This document shows positions 54,612 to 64,000 of a stretch of DNA of 64,000 nucleotides, piece by piece. Made by a program: the position numbers and the translations under genes. Source of the DNA: Areca catechu. Its lineage: Eukaryota; Streptophyta; Magnoliopsida; Arecales; Arecaceae. The notes beneath the pieces were generated by a model. That model was not told the origin of the DNA, did no database searches, and was given only the letters and a program-made list of their open reading frames with translations. The stretch is taken from assembly GCA_021397845.1 (NCBI GenBank), contig JAHSVC010000030.1, forward strand, positions 1,240,001 to 1,304,000, written 5' to 3'. The number at the start of each line of letters is the position of its first letter. The first letter of the stretch is position 1.

Positions 54612-56505
54612 TTTTCCTGAGGTGGGGAAAACTTGACTCCGTCGAGTCAAGATTAACGGGGACTTTGATGAACCAAATCCAAAGGCTTTGCTCTAAGATT
54701 TGTGTAGCTTTGAAATCCGTGCAGCTCTTAAATTTTGTAGCTCTGAAAATTGTTCCAAATTATTTTTTTTCCATTTTTTTTCATTTTTCTTCGTTTCTAC
54801 AACCTTTATTTCTTTGTGTTGAGTTGTAAATAATTAAAATCTTGTAAAGAAGAACCAACAAAAATTTTCCTATTTAAATCAAAGATAAAGGGTTGCTTCT
54901 ACTAGTTTTCAAGCTTCAATTTTTCTTGATTTTGTTGTAAGAAGATCTTAAGGAAGTCTTCAAAGCTTGGCATGTGAGTTCTAGAGAATAGAATTGGTTT
55001 GGGTGAAGAACCAATCTTGAGCCGACTGGATGGAGGAACCAGCCGACTCTGGCACTGGCACAAGAAAGAAAACCTCTGGCATGCAGACCTAGCCGACTCA
55101 TCCAGAACTTGGTTGAAAATGTTCTGAGAACCTTTGAGATTCGAGCCGACTGGATTTTAGCCTAGCCGACTCGTCCAAAGTAATCTATTTTCTCGACTAT
55201 GGAACCTAGCCGACTGGTTTTCAACCCAGCCGACCCGAACCTGATCCGAGCTGACTCGAAGATGTCCGAGCCGACTGGAATGTCGGGATCTCTTCCAACA
55301 GCTAGTTCCTGATTTCTGAGTTTGAATCCCAAAAGTGCTCCAACGGTAACCTGTCACTTCCCAACGGTCTACAACGTTCAAAATCAAGGGAAGGCAGTTG
55401 AAGTCTCTATAAAAGAGGTATGAGAACATCCTTAGAGAGACTAATGAGTTGTTGAACATTTATTGAACATTTATTGAAGTAAGAAGTGAGAGCACTTGAG
55501 CTTTGAAGTCAGCCTTCAAGCCTTCACCAACTCTTATCAGAAGCTTAAAGCAACTTTTGAAGAAAGCAAGGATGCCATTGAAGTGCATTGAAGGGCATTC
55601 AATTGAGCTTCACTAGAGCTGCATCGGCAACCACCAGACAACTTAGTTTGTCATTTCTGTTGCTTTTCATTCTACTCTTAAAATACTTGGGTTATTGGTG
55701 AACCCGATTGTAAAAACCAAATAGATTTCTTTGGTGAGCCTACTAAAAACCAAAGTGTATAGGTTCTAGGTGAACCTGTGAAAACCTAGTGTGGGTTTCT
55801 TTGGTGAGCCCGGTTTAAAAACCAAAGTATAGAGGTTGGGATTGTGAGCCTGAAAAACGATCCGACTGTATTCTGGTTTGGGGGATATAGTGAAATCCCG
55901 AGTGGTGAACTTGGATAGTGGATGTAGGAGCTGGGTTGCTCCGAACCACTCTAAACTTGTTTTGTTTGTGTTGTGCTTTACTTACTTTTCAGCTTCCGCA
56001 CTTAACTCTTATTAACACAACACTCAACCACTAAAAGGAATTACTTATGCACATATTTGCAAGAAATTTTATAATTTCCAATTCACCCCCCTCTTGTTAA
56101 AAGCCACCTGGGCAACACAAGATAAGGCCTATCCATATCTCAATCCTAACCAACCAAATCCAAAATCAAATTTCAAAAGAATCAATCTTAACCAACTAAT
56201 TTTTTTGAATTTGAATTTATTAAAATCTGTGCTGCTCCAAGATCAGTGTCACTCCGGGATCAATGCTGCTCCGGAAGTAGTGCTTCTCTGAGATTAGTGC
56301 TAGCAATGTCCTCATTATTCCCCTGAGGTGGGGAAAACTTAACTCTGTCGAGTCAAGATTAGCGGGGGCTTTGATGAACCAAATCCAAAGACTTTGCTCT
56401 AAGATCTGTGTAGCTTTGAAATCCGTGCAACTCTGAAATTTTGTATCTATGAAAACTATTCCAAATTATTTTTTTTCCATTTTTTTTTTCATTTTTCTCA
56501 TTTTT

Positions 56506-56821
56506 TCATTTTTCTCTCTTTTTTTTCTTTATTTCCTGCATAATCCCAAAGTCGGCAAAGGGGTTGGCCCTCGCTTTAAGAAGCATGCAAAACTTGAAAT
56601 CGATTACAGGGAGGGCTACTGCTTTGATGAACGTGCGATGCATTCACGTTCGTGCAGGGACTTTCTTCTCCTGGTCTGACGTTAGGTGGAAAAGGGGAAG
56701 TCTTCGAAGGGCAGTTTGGTGGGCGTTCACCGGTGGCAATGCTGGGGCGGAGATGATGGATCGGATGGCGGTGGTCACGACAGAGGCGGTTGGCAACGGC
56801 AGCAGGTGCATGGAGAGGACG
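56506..56821 (-). other. Element D interior, part
   Basis: T-rich run followed by GC-rich sequence with Pro/Ser-rich spurious frames. No domain recognised. Confidence 0.5.
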
Positions 56822-57451
56822 TGATGGGGACATCGCCAGCATGGATCCTAGAGCAAGCACGAATTCTGGAGCTACACGAATCTCGAAGCATATCCAGAAT
56901 AAATTAGTTTGGGATTTATCTTTTGTTTGAAACTTGAATTAGGATTTGGTTGGTTAGGATTGAGATATGGATAGGCTTATCTTATCCTATCTTGTATTTG
57001 AATTTGGACCATCCCTATCTTTTTATCTTGTATTCAAATTCAAATGAGGGTTGGAAAGGTCTATAAATACCACCCTCAGTCCTTTGTAAAAAAATAGTTT
57101 TGGTGAATAAATATGAGTTTTTTAGAAGAGTGATTCTTCTTGCCTTCGCCTTCGGGCATTGAGAGGCATTAGGCCCTAGTTATCCCCCTTCTCTTTGATT
57201 CCATTTTCTTTATCCCCTCATGTCTTTTGAGATTTATCCTAACGCCTCCAAGTATCGAGGTGGGTGGAATGCCCTAGAGATGAGAGGTCTCTTCGTTAGT
57301 GTGAGTCTCAAAGTCCATGAGATCCAGATCCCTGTCTTTCATCCCCATTATTTCCTTCACCACTCCCTTACAAAAAATACAAAAAAAAAGTATCCTAATC
57401 TAGGTGACTTCTAGGCTGACCAACGATCCTACCCCCACCTGTCCCCCATCA
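56822..57451 (+). mobile_element. Solo LTR K, inverted relative of the D LTR
   Basis: TGATGGGGACATCGCC ... CCTGTCCCCCATCA, 630 bp, opposite orientation to D. Flanks GGACG (56817-56821) and GGATG (57452-57456) differ by one C/T, consistent with a TSD plus a CpG-type transition. TATA box CTATAAATA at 57061-57069. It lies inside the D interior. Confidence 0.82.
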
Positions 57452-58339
57452 GGATGGGGTTTGGCTGAGATCGATCTTCTCCGTTGGATCCGATGATGGG
57501 AAGGTGAAATCGGGGGAGTCCGGCATCATCGGCAGCTTGGCCATGGGTTTTCTGGATAGGAGGAGATCCGATGGAGGTGCCGATCTGAGGGGCTTCGGCC
57601 ATAGAGGAAAACGATGGCTACTGGCGGAGAGCGAGGCTCGCGTGTGGAGGAGAGGCATCGAGCATTGCGACAGTAGGAAGTCGAGTGGGGCAGTGGAGGT
57701 CGACTCGGCTGTGGGCGACTTCGGGCTGAAGGGAGGAGAGCAGGTGGGAGGCATCGTGCAATGGCTGGCTACATGGACTTCCATTGGCGACGGTGAGGGG
57801 TCTTCGATCGAGAGGAAGATGACTGTGAAGATGCCGATTTGATGAACTTCAGCCACAGAGGAAGACGATGGCGAGCGTGGGTCATGGCCTCGTCATAGCT
57901 GTAGGGACGGCTGAAGGCGGTGGGATCCATAAACTCGTGCCATGGCTAGCGGGTGGCGAACAAGGCCCCGCCCCACTCCTTGGCCCAGGAGAAGAGCTCG
58001 GCGGTGCGGGAGGTAGAGGCTATGGTGCTTTGGCGGCTGTGGAGACTTCACGGGCGAAGATAGGGGGCTTCATGGAAGGCAGAGAAGAGGGGAAGTCACG
58101 GGCAAAGACGGGATTAGATTGGTGCCGTAAGGGGAGGGAGGACAGAGATGGAGGTCGGCGGCGTGGGTAGCGAGGCTCAGGATGTGGGGTTCCTACTCAC
58201 GGGCGATTGGTGGTTTGGTGGGGCTTTGATATGATTTCTTTTTTTTTTTTTTTTTTTTTCTCCTAGGATCTAGGAAGTGGAGGGATGGCTAGTAAGAGGA
58301 TTATGGAGTGAAGTGATACGAAGGTACCCTAATTTTCTA
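57452..58339 (-). other. Element D interior near its primer site, no recognised gene
   Basis: GC-rich, with open frames on both strands but no conserved domain. A T run of about 22 bases lies near 58238-58260 (A run on the element's sense strand). Confidence 0.5.
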
Positions 58340-58351
58340 GCTCTGATACCG
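58340..58351 (-). promoter_or_regulatory. Primer binding site, element D
   Basis: Minus strand CGGTATCAGAGC, one change from TGGTATCAGAGC, 11 bases from the LTR end. Confidence 0.85.
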
Positions 58352-58362
58352 AAACCAAAAAT

Positions 58363-59034
58363 TAATGGGGGATAGGGGGATAGGATCGTTGGCAAGCCTA
58401 GAAGTCACCAAAATTAGGGTATCATATTTTTTTTTTGGATTTTTTTTCTAGGGATGGTGAAGGAACAATGGGGATGGAAGACTTAAGGTTTGGAACTCAT
58501 GGACTTTGAGACTCACACTAACGAAGAGACCTCTCATCTCTAGGGCATTCCACCCACCTCGATACTTGGAGGCGTTAGAATAAATCGCAAAGGACATGAG
58601 GGGATAAAGAAAATGGAATCAAAGGGAAGGGGGATAACTAGGGCCTTACGCCCCTCGATGCCCGATGGCGAAGGCAAGATGAAGAATCACTCTTCTAAAA
58701 ACTCATATTTATTCACCAAACTATTTTTTTTACAAAGGACTGAGGGTGGTATTTATAGACTTGTCCAACCTTCATTTGAATTTGAATACAAGATAAAAAG
58801 ATAAAAATGGTTCAAATTCAAATACAATATAAGGATAAGATAAGGCCTATCCATATCTCAATCCTAACCAACAAATCCTAAATCAAATTTCAAAACAATC
58901 AATCCTAACCAACTAATTTTTTTGAATTTGAATTTATTAAAATCCGTGCTACTCCAAGATCAGTGTTACTCCGGGATCAGTGCTGCTTCGGGAGTAGTGC
59001 TGCTTCGAGATTAGTGCTAGTGATGTCCTCATCA
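58363..59034 (-). repeat. Element D 5' LTR
   Basis: 672 bp, minus strand TGATGAGGACATCACTAGC ... CTATCCCCCATTA (CA end changed to TA). TATA box on minus strand CTATAAAT, 58758-58751. Confidence 0.88.
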
Positions 59035-59039
59035 TAATC

Positions 59040-59715
59040 GCCCCATTGATCTGATTCCTTTATCTGTTCATGCATGAGTCTCAGAGTCTATAGAGTCATT
59101 CGCACAATATATTAGAGACTTGCATAAGGACATTAGCCAAAAGATTAATTTAAGTAATGAAACATATATGAAACTGGCTAATTCTCGAAAAAGAGCCAAG
59201 AAATTTGATGTAGGGGATTCTGTCATGATTAGGCTTAGGCCTGAGCGGTTTCCACCCGGGATCATTAAGAAGCTTCATGCTCGTGGAGTTGGACCCTTTA
59301 GAGTGATAGAGAAGGTTGGACCCAATGCCTATGTGTTATATTTGCCCTCGAATTTTGGCATCAGTTCTACCTTCAATATCGCAGACCTGGTTGAGTATAG
59401 GGAACCGATAGCAGTACCTGTGAGGCTTTAGGACCTACTCCATCTCTTGTGAGTGACCCTAGCCCAGAGTGTCCACCAATAAACTAGCCTGAGAGAGGAG
59501 AACGGATCGAGCGTATCCTGGACGATCAAGATATCATGACCCGAGGCCGCGGCTCTCAATGCTACCTGGTCCGATGGCAAGGCCGAACCAGAATCAGATG
59601 ATTCATGGATTTCTCGAGAGGACTTGCAGTGCCTCGACCTAGACCTTCTCGAGAGATATGTTAGCCAGTGTGATCCTTACTTGACAGGGTCAAGTTCCTC
59701 CCACCCTGGAAGAAT
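59040..59715 (+). pseudogene. Gypsy E integrase C-terminus and chromodomain-like tail
   Basis: Resumes the integrase: RPIDLIPLSVHA, then open 59120-59431 with MHKDISQKINLSNETYMKLA, DSVMIRLRPERFPPGIIKKL, GPNAYVLYLPSNFGISSTFN and ADLVEYREP. After a stop near 59430 comes RIERILDDQDIMTRGRGSQC and YLVRWQG (chromodomain-like), then a frame change. Same module as gypsy B and C. Reads into the 3' LTR near 59716. Confidence 0.9.
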
Positions 59716-59824
59716 TGGTGCAGATACCAGAGGCACCGAATAAGACAGAGGCTTCTCAACCCGCTGTGGATTACTTAGTAGTGTTTGAGTTTAATTTGTA
59801 ATAAGGGCTTAGCCTAATTGAGTT
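59716..59824 (+). repeat. Gypsy E 3' LTR, truncated to 109 bp
   Basis: TGGTGCAGATACCAGAGG ... CCTAATTGAGTT, matching 46116-46224 of the 5' LTR, then an abrupt change to unrelated AT-rich sequence. Confidence 0.9.
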
Positions 59825-60192
59825 AGCCTAAAATTTTTAATAAGCCAAACACTTAATTAAAACATTTCTTAATTAAGTCATAATGTAAAACATTTTTACA
59901 TAACTAATTATGCATCAAGATTCAAAATTTTACAAATATTTTATATCCAATATAAAACATTCCTAAAAACATGTATCAACAAATTAAAACTTTTTTAATT
60001 TTAATATTCTTTAAGGATCCTTCTGAAGAGGCCAACACAGACAATCCGCATCGTATCAAAGACACACGGTCATGGTGAAGGTCTCAACTAGGTTCTAAAA
60101 AGAAATCAGGATACATATTTAGATTAAACAAATTTTAATCTATAAACATGCATACAGGAATAGATTACACATGCAACCTGCTTTGATACCAT
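59825..60192 (-). mobile_element. Truncated leader of a copia F-type element
   Basis: On the minus strand, 60191-60180 is TGGTATCAAAGC, a primer-site-like sequence directly outside the LTR end at 60193. About 350 bp of AT-rich leader follow, down to 59825, where it meets the broken gypsy E LTR. No gene and no TSD are seen at this junction. Confidence 0.7.
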
Positions 60193-62536
60193 TGAAAGAA
60201 AAATGGTGCAGGTTGTTTGACATGATCCTACACTAGGCTTGCAAACAGCTACGAGAGCAGAATGGATTTTAAAACATTTTTAAAAATCACCGCAGCGGAA
60301 AACTGCTCCGCCTAGAACCTAACCTATTCATGTTGCATGTAGGCATGTAACGAGGCATAAAATATTTGTAAAATATATAAATAAATACATCTATTTATGC
60401 ATGATTAAAATAAAATTTTTCATACCTTTATTCCACCTGGAATAACTCTGGAATAAAGCTGGAATAGGCTGGAATAAGTGGGATAAACTTATTCCAGTAT
60501 TCTTCCTCCTTGGACCGTTGAGATGCTCTGATTTTGGCTTTCAAAATAGCGATCAAACGGTGGCTTCCAGACCTCCTTTTCCTTCCAAATTTGAGCAGCG
60601 ACAACTTGGACAAGCGCTCTTCGATCTTCAATCGAAATCTGCAAGAAAAGGTCAGTGTACACGGTACAAGAGGGCCAAAAGCCTGCTGCCAGAAGCTCTA
60701 GTTGCAGAAAACCAGCAGTGTTCTTCTTGGCATTTGGAGCTGCAGCAGCGATCCTGGCTCGCGAGGCTTACTCCCAGGAGTAGAAGAGTACTCCCTCTAG
60801 AGGGGAGACTCGCCTGGGGCTCTCTGATCGATCTCCACACGCAGTGCTAGCTGCTGGAAGATGATACACGGTCACTGGAAATTTCAGCAACAGGGCTTTG
60901 CTGAAATGGGAATTTGAGCATAAGAAACAATGGAAAAGGAGGTTTGTTTCTCTTCCTCACATCCTCCAAAACCCAGCCTAACTAGTACCCAATGGAAGCA
61001 AGAAGACCAAGCTCTCAGCCTCTCAAAAGGAAGAACACTCTTGTTGATTTCCTCTTCACATGGTGAAAAGAACCAGCAACTAAACAGGGGTCTATATAGG
61101 CAGTAGGGAGGAAGATGTAGAGGCTGGGAGAGGGAATAACAGCAGCTGCCGTTCACCTGTTTTAATCAACAATTAAACAAGGGTTAAAGAGCAGCGATGG
61201 AGGGAGAAGAAGAGGCGCCAGCGAGGGGAGACGTTCGGTAGAAATGGCTTTCATTCGTTTGGCCTTCTCCCAGCGTTAGGAATTTCCAACGTAATACCGT
61301 GTAAACTGGTCCAAGTGGAGAAAAAACCACCGATTCAAAACTGGTCCAAACAATTTTGGTTCAATCCCATTAAACCTCTTGGTTCAATCTAATTGAATCG
61401 GTTCAAGCCCAATTTAATTTGGTTCAATTGGTTCACAACCAATTGGAGGTTGAAACGAACTCCGAATCAGTTCAAAACTGATTCAGAAAAATCCTGGTGC
61501 AGTCCTAGTCAGCCCGGAACAATTTCCGGTTGACACAGACAAGGGCAAGACAGAAAAAAGAGTGCTCAAAAAAATTATGACCATAAAATCGAGATGATTC
61601 CCAATCGTAATCGGTATCCGGATCAAAGAGTAATCCTCTATTGCGAGTGACCTCATAGGTTCGAACCTAAACGGTAGCACTAGAACAATTCTATTACCAG
61701 CACAGGAAACCATCTAGCAATGGGTCCCGGCGTCCAGATAGGTCGAAGATGCGGGAGCAAACTATCGAACCTTTGGCATATGGTTACCGTATAATTCATC
61801 CCTTTGACCTCTAATGCTCAAGACGACTGAGATTGGGCTGCCAACCCAGACTGAGTCAGTCGACTACGTGTCTCAACCTTGCAAGTCCAGTGACTCTTCA
61901 CTAGGACTACCTCGGTCGAGGATTTTCTAAATTGAGATACTGTGAGACATTCAATCCAAACTGTTTGGACAGGTCAATTCCATCTTGGTCCATCATTGCT
62001 CCACAAGTACTTGCCTGTACCCAGAAACCTTCCATCACTGGATTAAAAATCTGGGTAGTCCGGCACCAAAGCACAGGGAGTTGCTTGCAAGCTACCATGA
62101 TGACCTCAGGTCGGAGGGACACATATACCCATATCCAATCGTGAGTATCTCTTTGGCAGAAAGGGGCTGCACGTAGTCATGTTCAATAAGATATCACATA
62201 TCCCACTTGCAGATCACATCAATGTCACCACACTCATTTGGTCAAGAGGACAACCAAACGATATGAACTACAACAACCTATACTTGATATATTGCCGTCC
62301 AGTACAATATATCCTTTGGTTGTGAACAGGGTTTAAGGACCACTCGATACATCCTCTCTGTATCGAAGTCAGTGTAGTCCTAAGGACTTCATCACATGGA
62401 AAGAGTTCATTTCAGGGAAATATAAAATGTGATGAGCTGCCAAAAAAATATATTTTATTAATTCAAAGAAAGAGTACAATACTGAGCTCAACCGCCTACA
62501 ACCCAGGCGATTGGCTTTGGGACACAATTCCCAACA
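60193..62536 (-). repeat. Copia F LTR, 2.34 kb
   Basis: Minus strand TGTTGGGAATTGTGTCCC (62536) to TTTTTCTTTCA (60193). TATA box CTATATAG at 61099-61092. It carries the usual copia 5' start after a GTGGGAG polypurine run (62540-62546). It acts as 3' LTR for the pol fragment at 62537-64000 and as a 5' LTR for the leader at 59825-60192. Confidence 0.85.
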
Positions 62537-62549
62537 ACTCCCACTTGTA

Positions 62550-63370
62550 CTAAAGCCAATCAGAAGAGTATCTAATACCCATTTCCCATTTACAATAGTC
62601 GAACTCTTTTATTTCGATGGCTTTAGTGAAGGGGTCAGCCAGATTTTCTTTTCCATCTATCTTCAGAAGATTGATGTTGCCTCGTTCTACGATCTCTCGT
62701 ACGAGGTGGTAGCACCGCAGTATGTGTTTGGTGCGGTGATGAGCTTTAGGCTCCTTAGCTTGAGAAATGGCTCCAGTTTTATCACAGTACACCGGAATAG
62801 GACCATCTAGGGAAGGTGCCACCCCTAGCTCTCCAAGGAACTTCCGCAACCATACAACTTCCTTTGCTGCATCTGATGTTGCAATGTATTCTGCTTCGCA
62901 TACCGAGTCTGCAACAGTTGCCTGCTTGGAACTTTTCCAGCAGATCGCTCCTCCATTCAGGGTAAATACAAACCCTGACCAATCTTGCTATCATCTCTAT
63001 CTGACTGGAAACTGGAGTCAGAGTACCCCACAAGTTTCAAGTCAGGTTCTCCATAAATCAGCCATTGATCTTTAGTATTTCTCAAATACTTTAGGATGGA
63101 CTTAACCACCTTCCAATGCGCCTCACCTGGGTCAGACTGGTATTTGCTCACTACTCCTAGTGAGTATGCCACGTCTGGTCTAGTACAAGTCATAGCATAC
63201 ATGATAGAGCCTACTGCAGAAGCATAAGGTACTCTACTCATGCGCTCTCTTTCCTCTGGAGTTGTCACACAATCCTTCTTGGAAAGAGTAATTCCAGAAC
63301 CTATCGGGAGATAGCCTTTCTTGAAATTTTCCATGCTGAACCGTTTCAGCACGGTGTCAATGTATGTAGA
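62550..63370 (-). pseudogene. Copia F RT end and RNase H
   Basis: 63352-62957: VLKRFSMENFKKGYLPIGSG, SAVGSIMYAMTCTRPDVAYS, VKSILKYLRNTKDQWLIYGE, KLVGYSDSSFQSDRDDSK, then a 1-base frameshift where SKSxSGFVF is expected. It resumes ATVADSVCEAEYIA (about 62920), MRKFLGELGVAPSLDGPIPV, YCDKTGAISQAKEP, HHRTKHILRCYHLV and ENLADPFTKAI, ending GIRYSSDWL at 62550. RNase H carboxylates are visible (YSDSS, EAEY, CDKTG). Only one frame error is seen in this part. Confidence 0.92.
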
Positions 63371-64000
63371 CTAGGACAATCCCAAAAGCTTCTTAGATCT
63401 ATCTCTATAGATCTTCATACCTAGTATGTAAGAAGCTTCACCCAAGTCCTTCATGGAGAACTGAGATGATAACCAGACCTTTATTCCTTGTAATGCTGCG
63501 ACATCATTCCCGATTAAGAGAATGTCGTCAACATACAGTACTAGGAATACAATCACAGAACCATTAACCCATTTATAGATGCACGGTTCTTCTCCGTTCC
63601 TAACGAAGCCATACGATTTGATACACCTATCAAACCGTAAGTTCCAACTTCGAGATGCTTGCTTGAGTCCATAGATGGACCTCTGCAACTTGCATACTTT
63701 TGATTCATCTGTAGATATGAACCTTTCAGGCTGTATCATATACACCTCCTCTTGTAGCTCCCCATTTAGGAAAGCAGTTCGGACATCCATCTTCCATATC
63801 TCATAATCAAAATATGCTGCCAAAGAAAGCATGATCCGAATGGACTTGAGCATTGCCACAGGGAAGAAAGTCTCGTCATAATCGATACCATATCGCTGAC
63901 GATATCCCTTGGCAACCAGACGGGCTTTATAGGTCTTTACCGTCCCATCTGCGCCCCTTTTTCTCTTGAAGATCCATTTACACCCGATGGGTTTTATTCC
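63371..64000 (-). pseudogene. Copia F reverse transcriptase, continues past the window
   Basis: Minus strand, open from the window edge: IGCKWIFKRKRGADGTVKTY, ARLVAKGYRQ, KSIRIMLSLAAYFDYEIWKM, DVRTAFLNGELQEEVYMIQP, IYGLKQASRSWNLRFDR, LYVDDILLIGNDVAAL (YVDD), MKDLGEASYILGMKIYRDRS. A TAG stop at 63371-63373 lies where Gln precedes STYID, so one nonsense change (CAG to TAG) ends it. All catalytic Asp residues are present. Ty1/copia of the common plant Tnt1-like pol type, and the least decayed coding region of the window. Confidence 0.93.

Larger units (their letters stand above)
53052..56505. repeat. Tandem duplication, two ~1.73-kb copies
   Basis: 53052-54790 and 54791-56505 are the same sequence in direct order: most of solo LTR L, the inner D LTR segment and adjacent D interior. 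The offset is 1739 bases at the left edge. The junction (TTTTTCTTCGTTTCTACAAC) shows a short TTTCTTC overlap between the two ends. The copies differ by substitutions and one motif-array unit, so the event is not recent. The second L copy (54791-56117) therefore lacks an LTR start. Confidence 0.88.
52469..59034 (-). mobile_element. Element D: large LTR element without recognisable genes
   Basis: TSD TAATC at 52464-52468 and 59035-59039. Minus-strand orientation: 5' LTR 59034-58363, primer site 58351-58340, interior 58339-54612, 3' LTR 54611-52469 (split by solo LTR L). LTRs are about 670 bp without L. The interior is GC-rich near the 5' end and T-rich near the 3' end, has no retroelement domain, and also contains solo LTR K and a tandem duplication. 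This fits a large non-autonomous derivative (LARD-like). Confidence 0.88.
46116..59824 (+). mobile_element. Gypsy E: Ty3/gypsy element with gag-pol, hosting element D
   Basis: 5' LTR 46116-47418, gag from 48497, and pol with protease, RT, RNase H, integrase and chromodomain-like tail. The 3' LTR (59716-59824) is cut to 109 bp. Element D (52469-59034) interrupts the integrase. The domain order and the presence of a chromodomain-like tail mark it as a chromovirus-type Ty3/gypsy and the coding relative of gypsy B and C. It lies in the 5' LTR of copia G; its own TSD cannot be checked because the right end is lost. Confidence 0.92.

Noticed and set aside
54791..56117. Second independent solo copia LTR
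   Set aside because: It lacks the LTR start, and its flanking D sequence is duplicated with it, so it is part of a tandem duplication, not a separate insertion.
1..64000. Host protein-coding gene, tRNA or rRNA
   Set aside because: Every recognisable domain belongs to LTR retrotransposons; sequence matching tRNA occurs only as primer binding sites.

Overview
The window is a heterochromatin-like block of plant DNA made almost entirely of nested, mostly broken LTR retrotransposons. The coding remnants are Ty3/gypsy chromodomain and Tat-like elements and Ty1/copia elements with Sirevirus-like traits, so the source is a flowering plant. I cannot name the species, and I see no host gene, rRNA or tRNA gene, CRISPR array or prokaryotic feature. 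Most boundaries below were set by reading LTR ends (TG...CA), initiator-Met-tRNA primer sites (TGGTATCAGAGC), polypurine tracts and 5-bp target-site duplications (TSDs).

Left block (1-29389). A minus-strand Tat-like gypsy fragment (gag, protease, start of reverse transcriptase) occupies 1-3778. A minus-strand solo LTR (3779-5038, TSD AGCTC) has landed at the edge of a 68-bp tandem repeat (5039-5378). Next comes a Russian-doll nest. Gypsy B (6077-28250, TSD GTACT) carries copia A (10453-27039, TSD CTCCA) in its 3' LTR. Copia A in turn carries gypsy C (10632-15812, TSD CAATG) in its 5' LTR. B and C are non-autonomous relatives: both keep a gag start, a shared central segment and the integrase C-terminus, but lack protease, reverse transcriptase and RNase H. 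Copia A is full length, with gag, protease, integrase, RT, RNase H, an extra third ORF and repeated polypurine tracts.

Middle block (29390-46115). A plus-strand Tat-like integrase fragment is split by copia H (30176-40549, TSD CCCTT), a second Sirevirus-like element that has lost most of RNase H. The Tat-like 3' end follows (40555-41231), then element I (41232-43259), whose interior is only about 106 bp between primer site and polypurine end. Copia G (44080-46115, minus) is another mini-interior element with about 310 bp between its LTRs.

Right block (46116-64000). Gypsy E (46116-59824) keeps gag-pol domains with many stops. It is interrupted by D (52469-59034, minus, TSD TAATC), a large element without recognisable genes. 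D contains a solo copia LTR L (TSD CAAGA), a 1.7-kb tandem duplication covering most of L, and an inverted solo LTR K. Copia F (minus, 60193-64000 and beyond) is the least decayed coding element. Its LTR is followed on the outer side by a second primer site and leader, which points to a tandem or recombined structure.

None of the elements looks able to move alone, except possibly F, which leaves the window. The most unusual structure is inside the copia LTRs: arrays of small hairpins whose stems differ but stay paired, next to arrays of short near-palindromic CGAC motifs that reappear just upstream of the third ORF.
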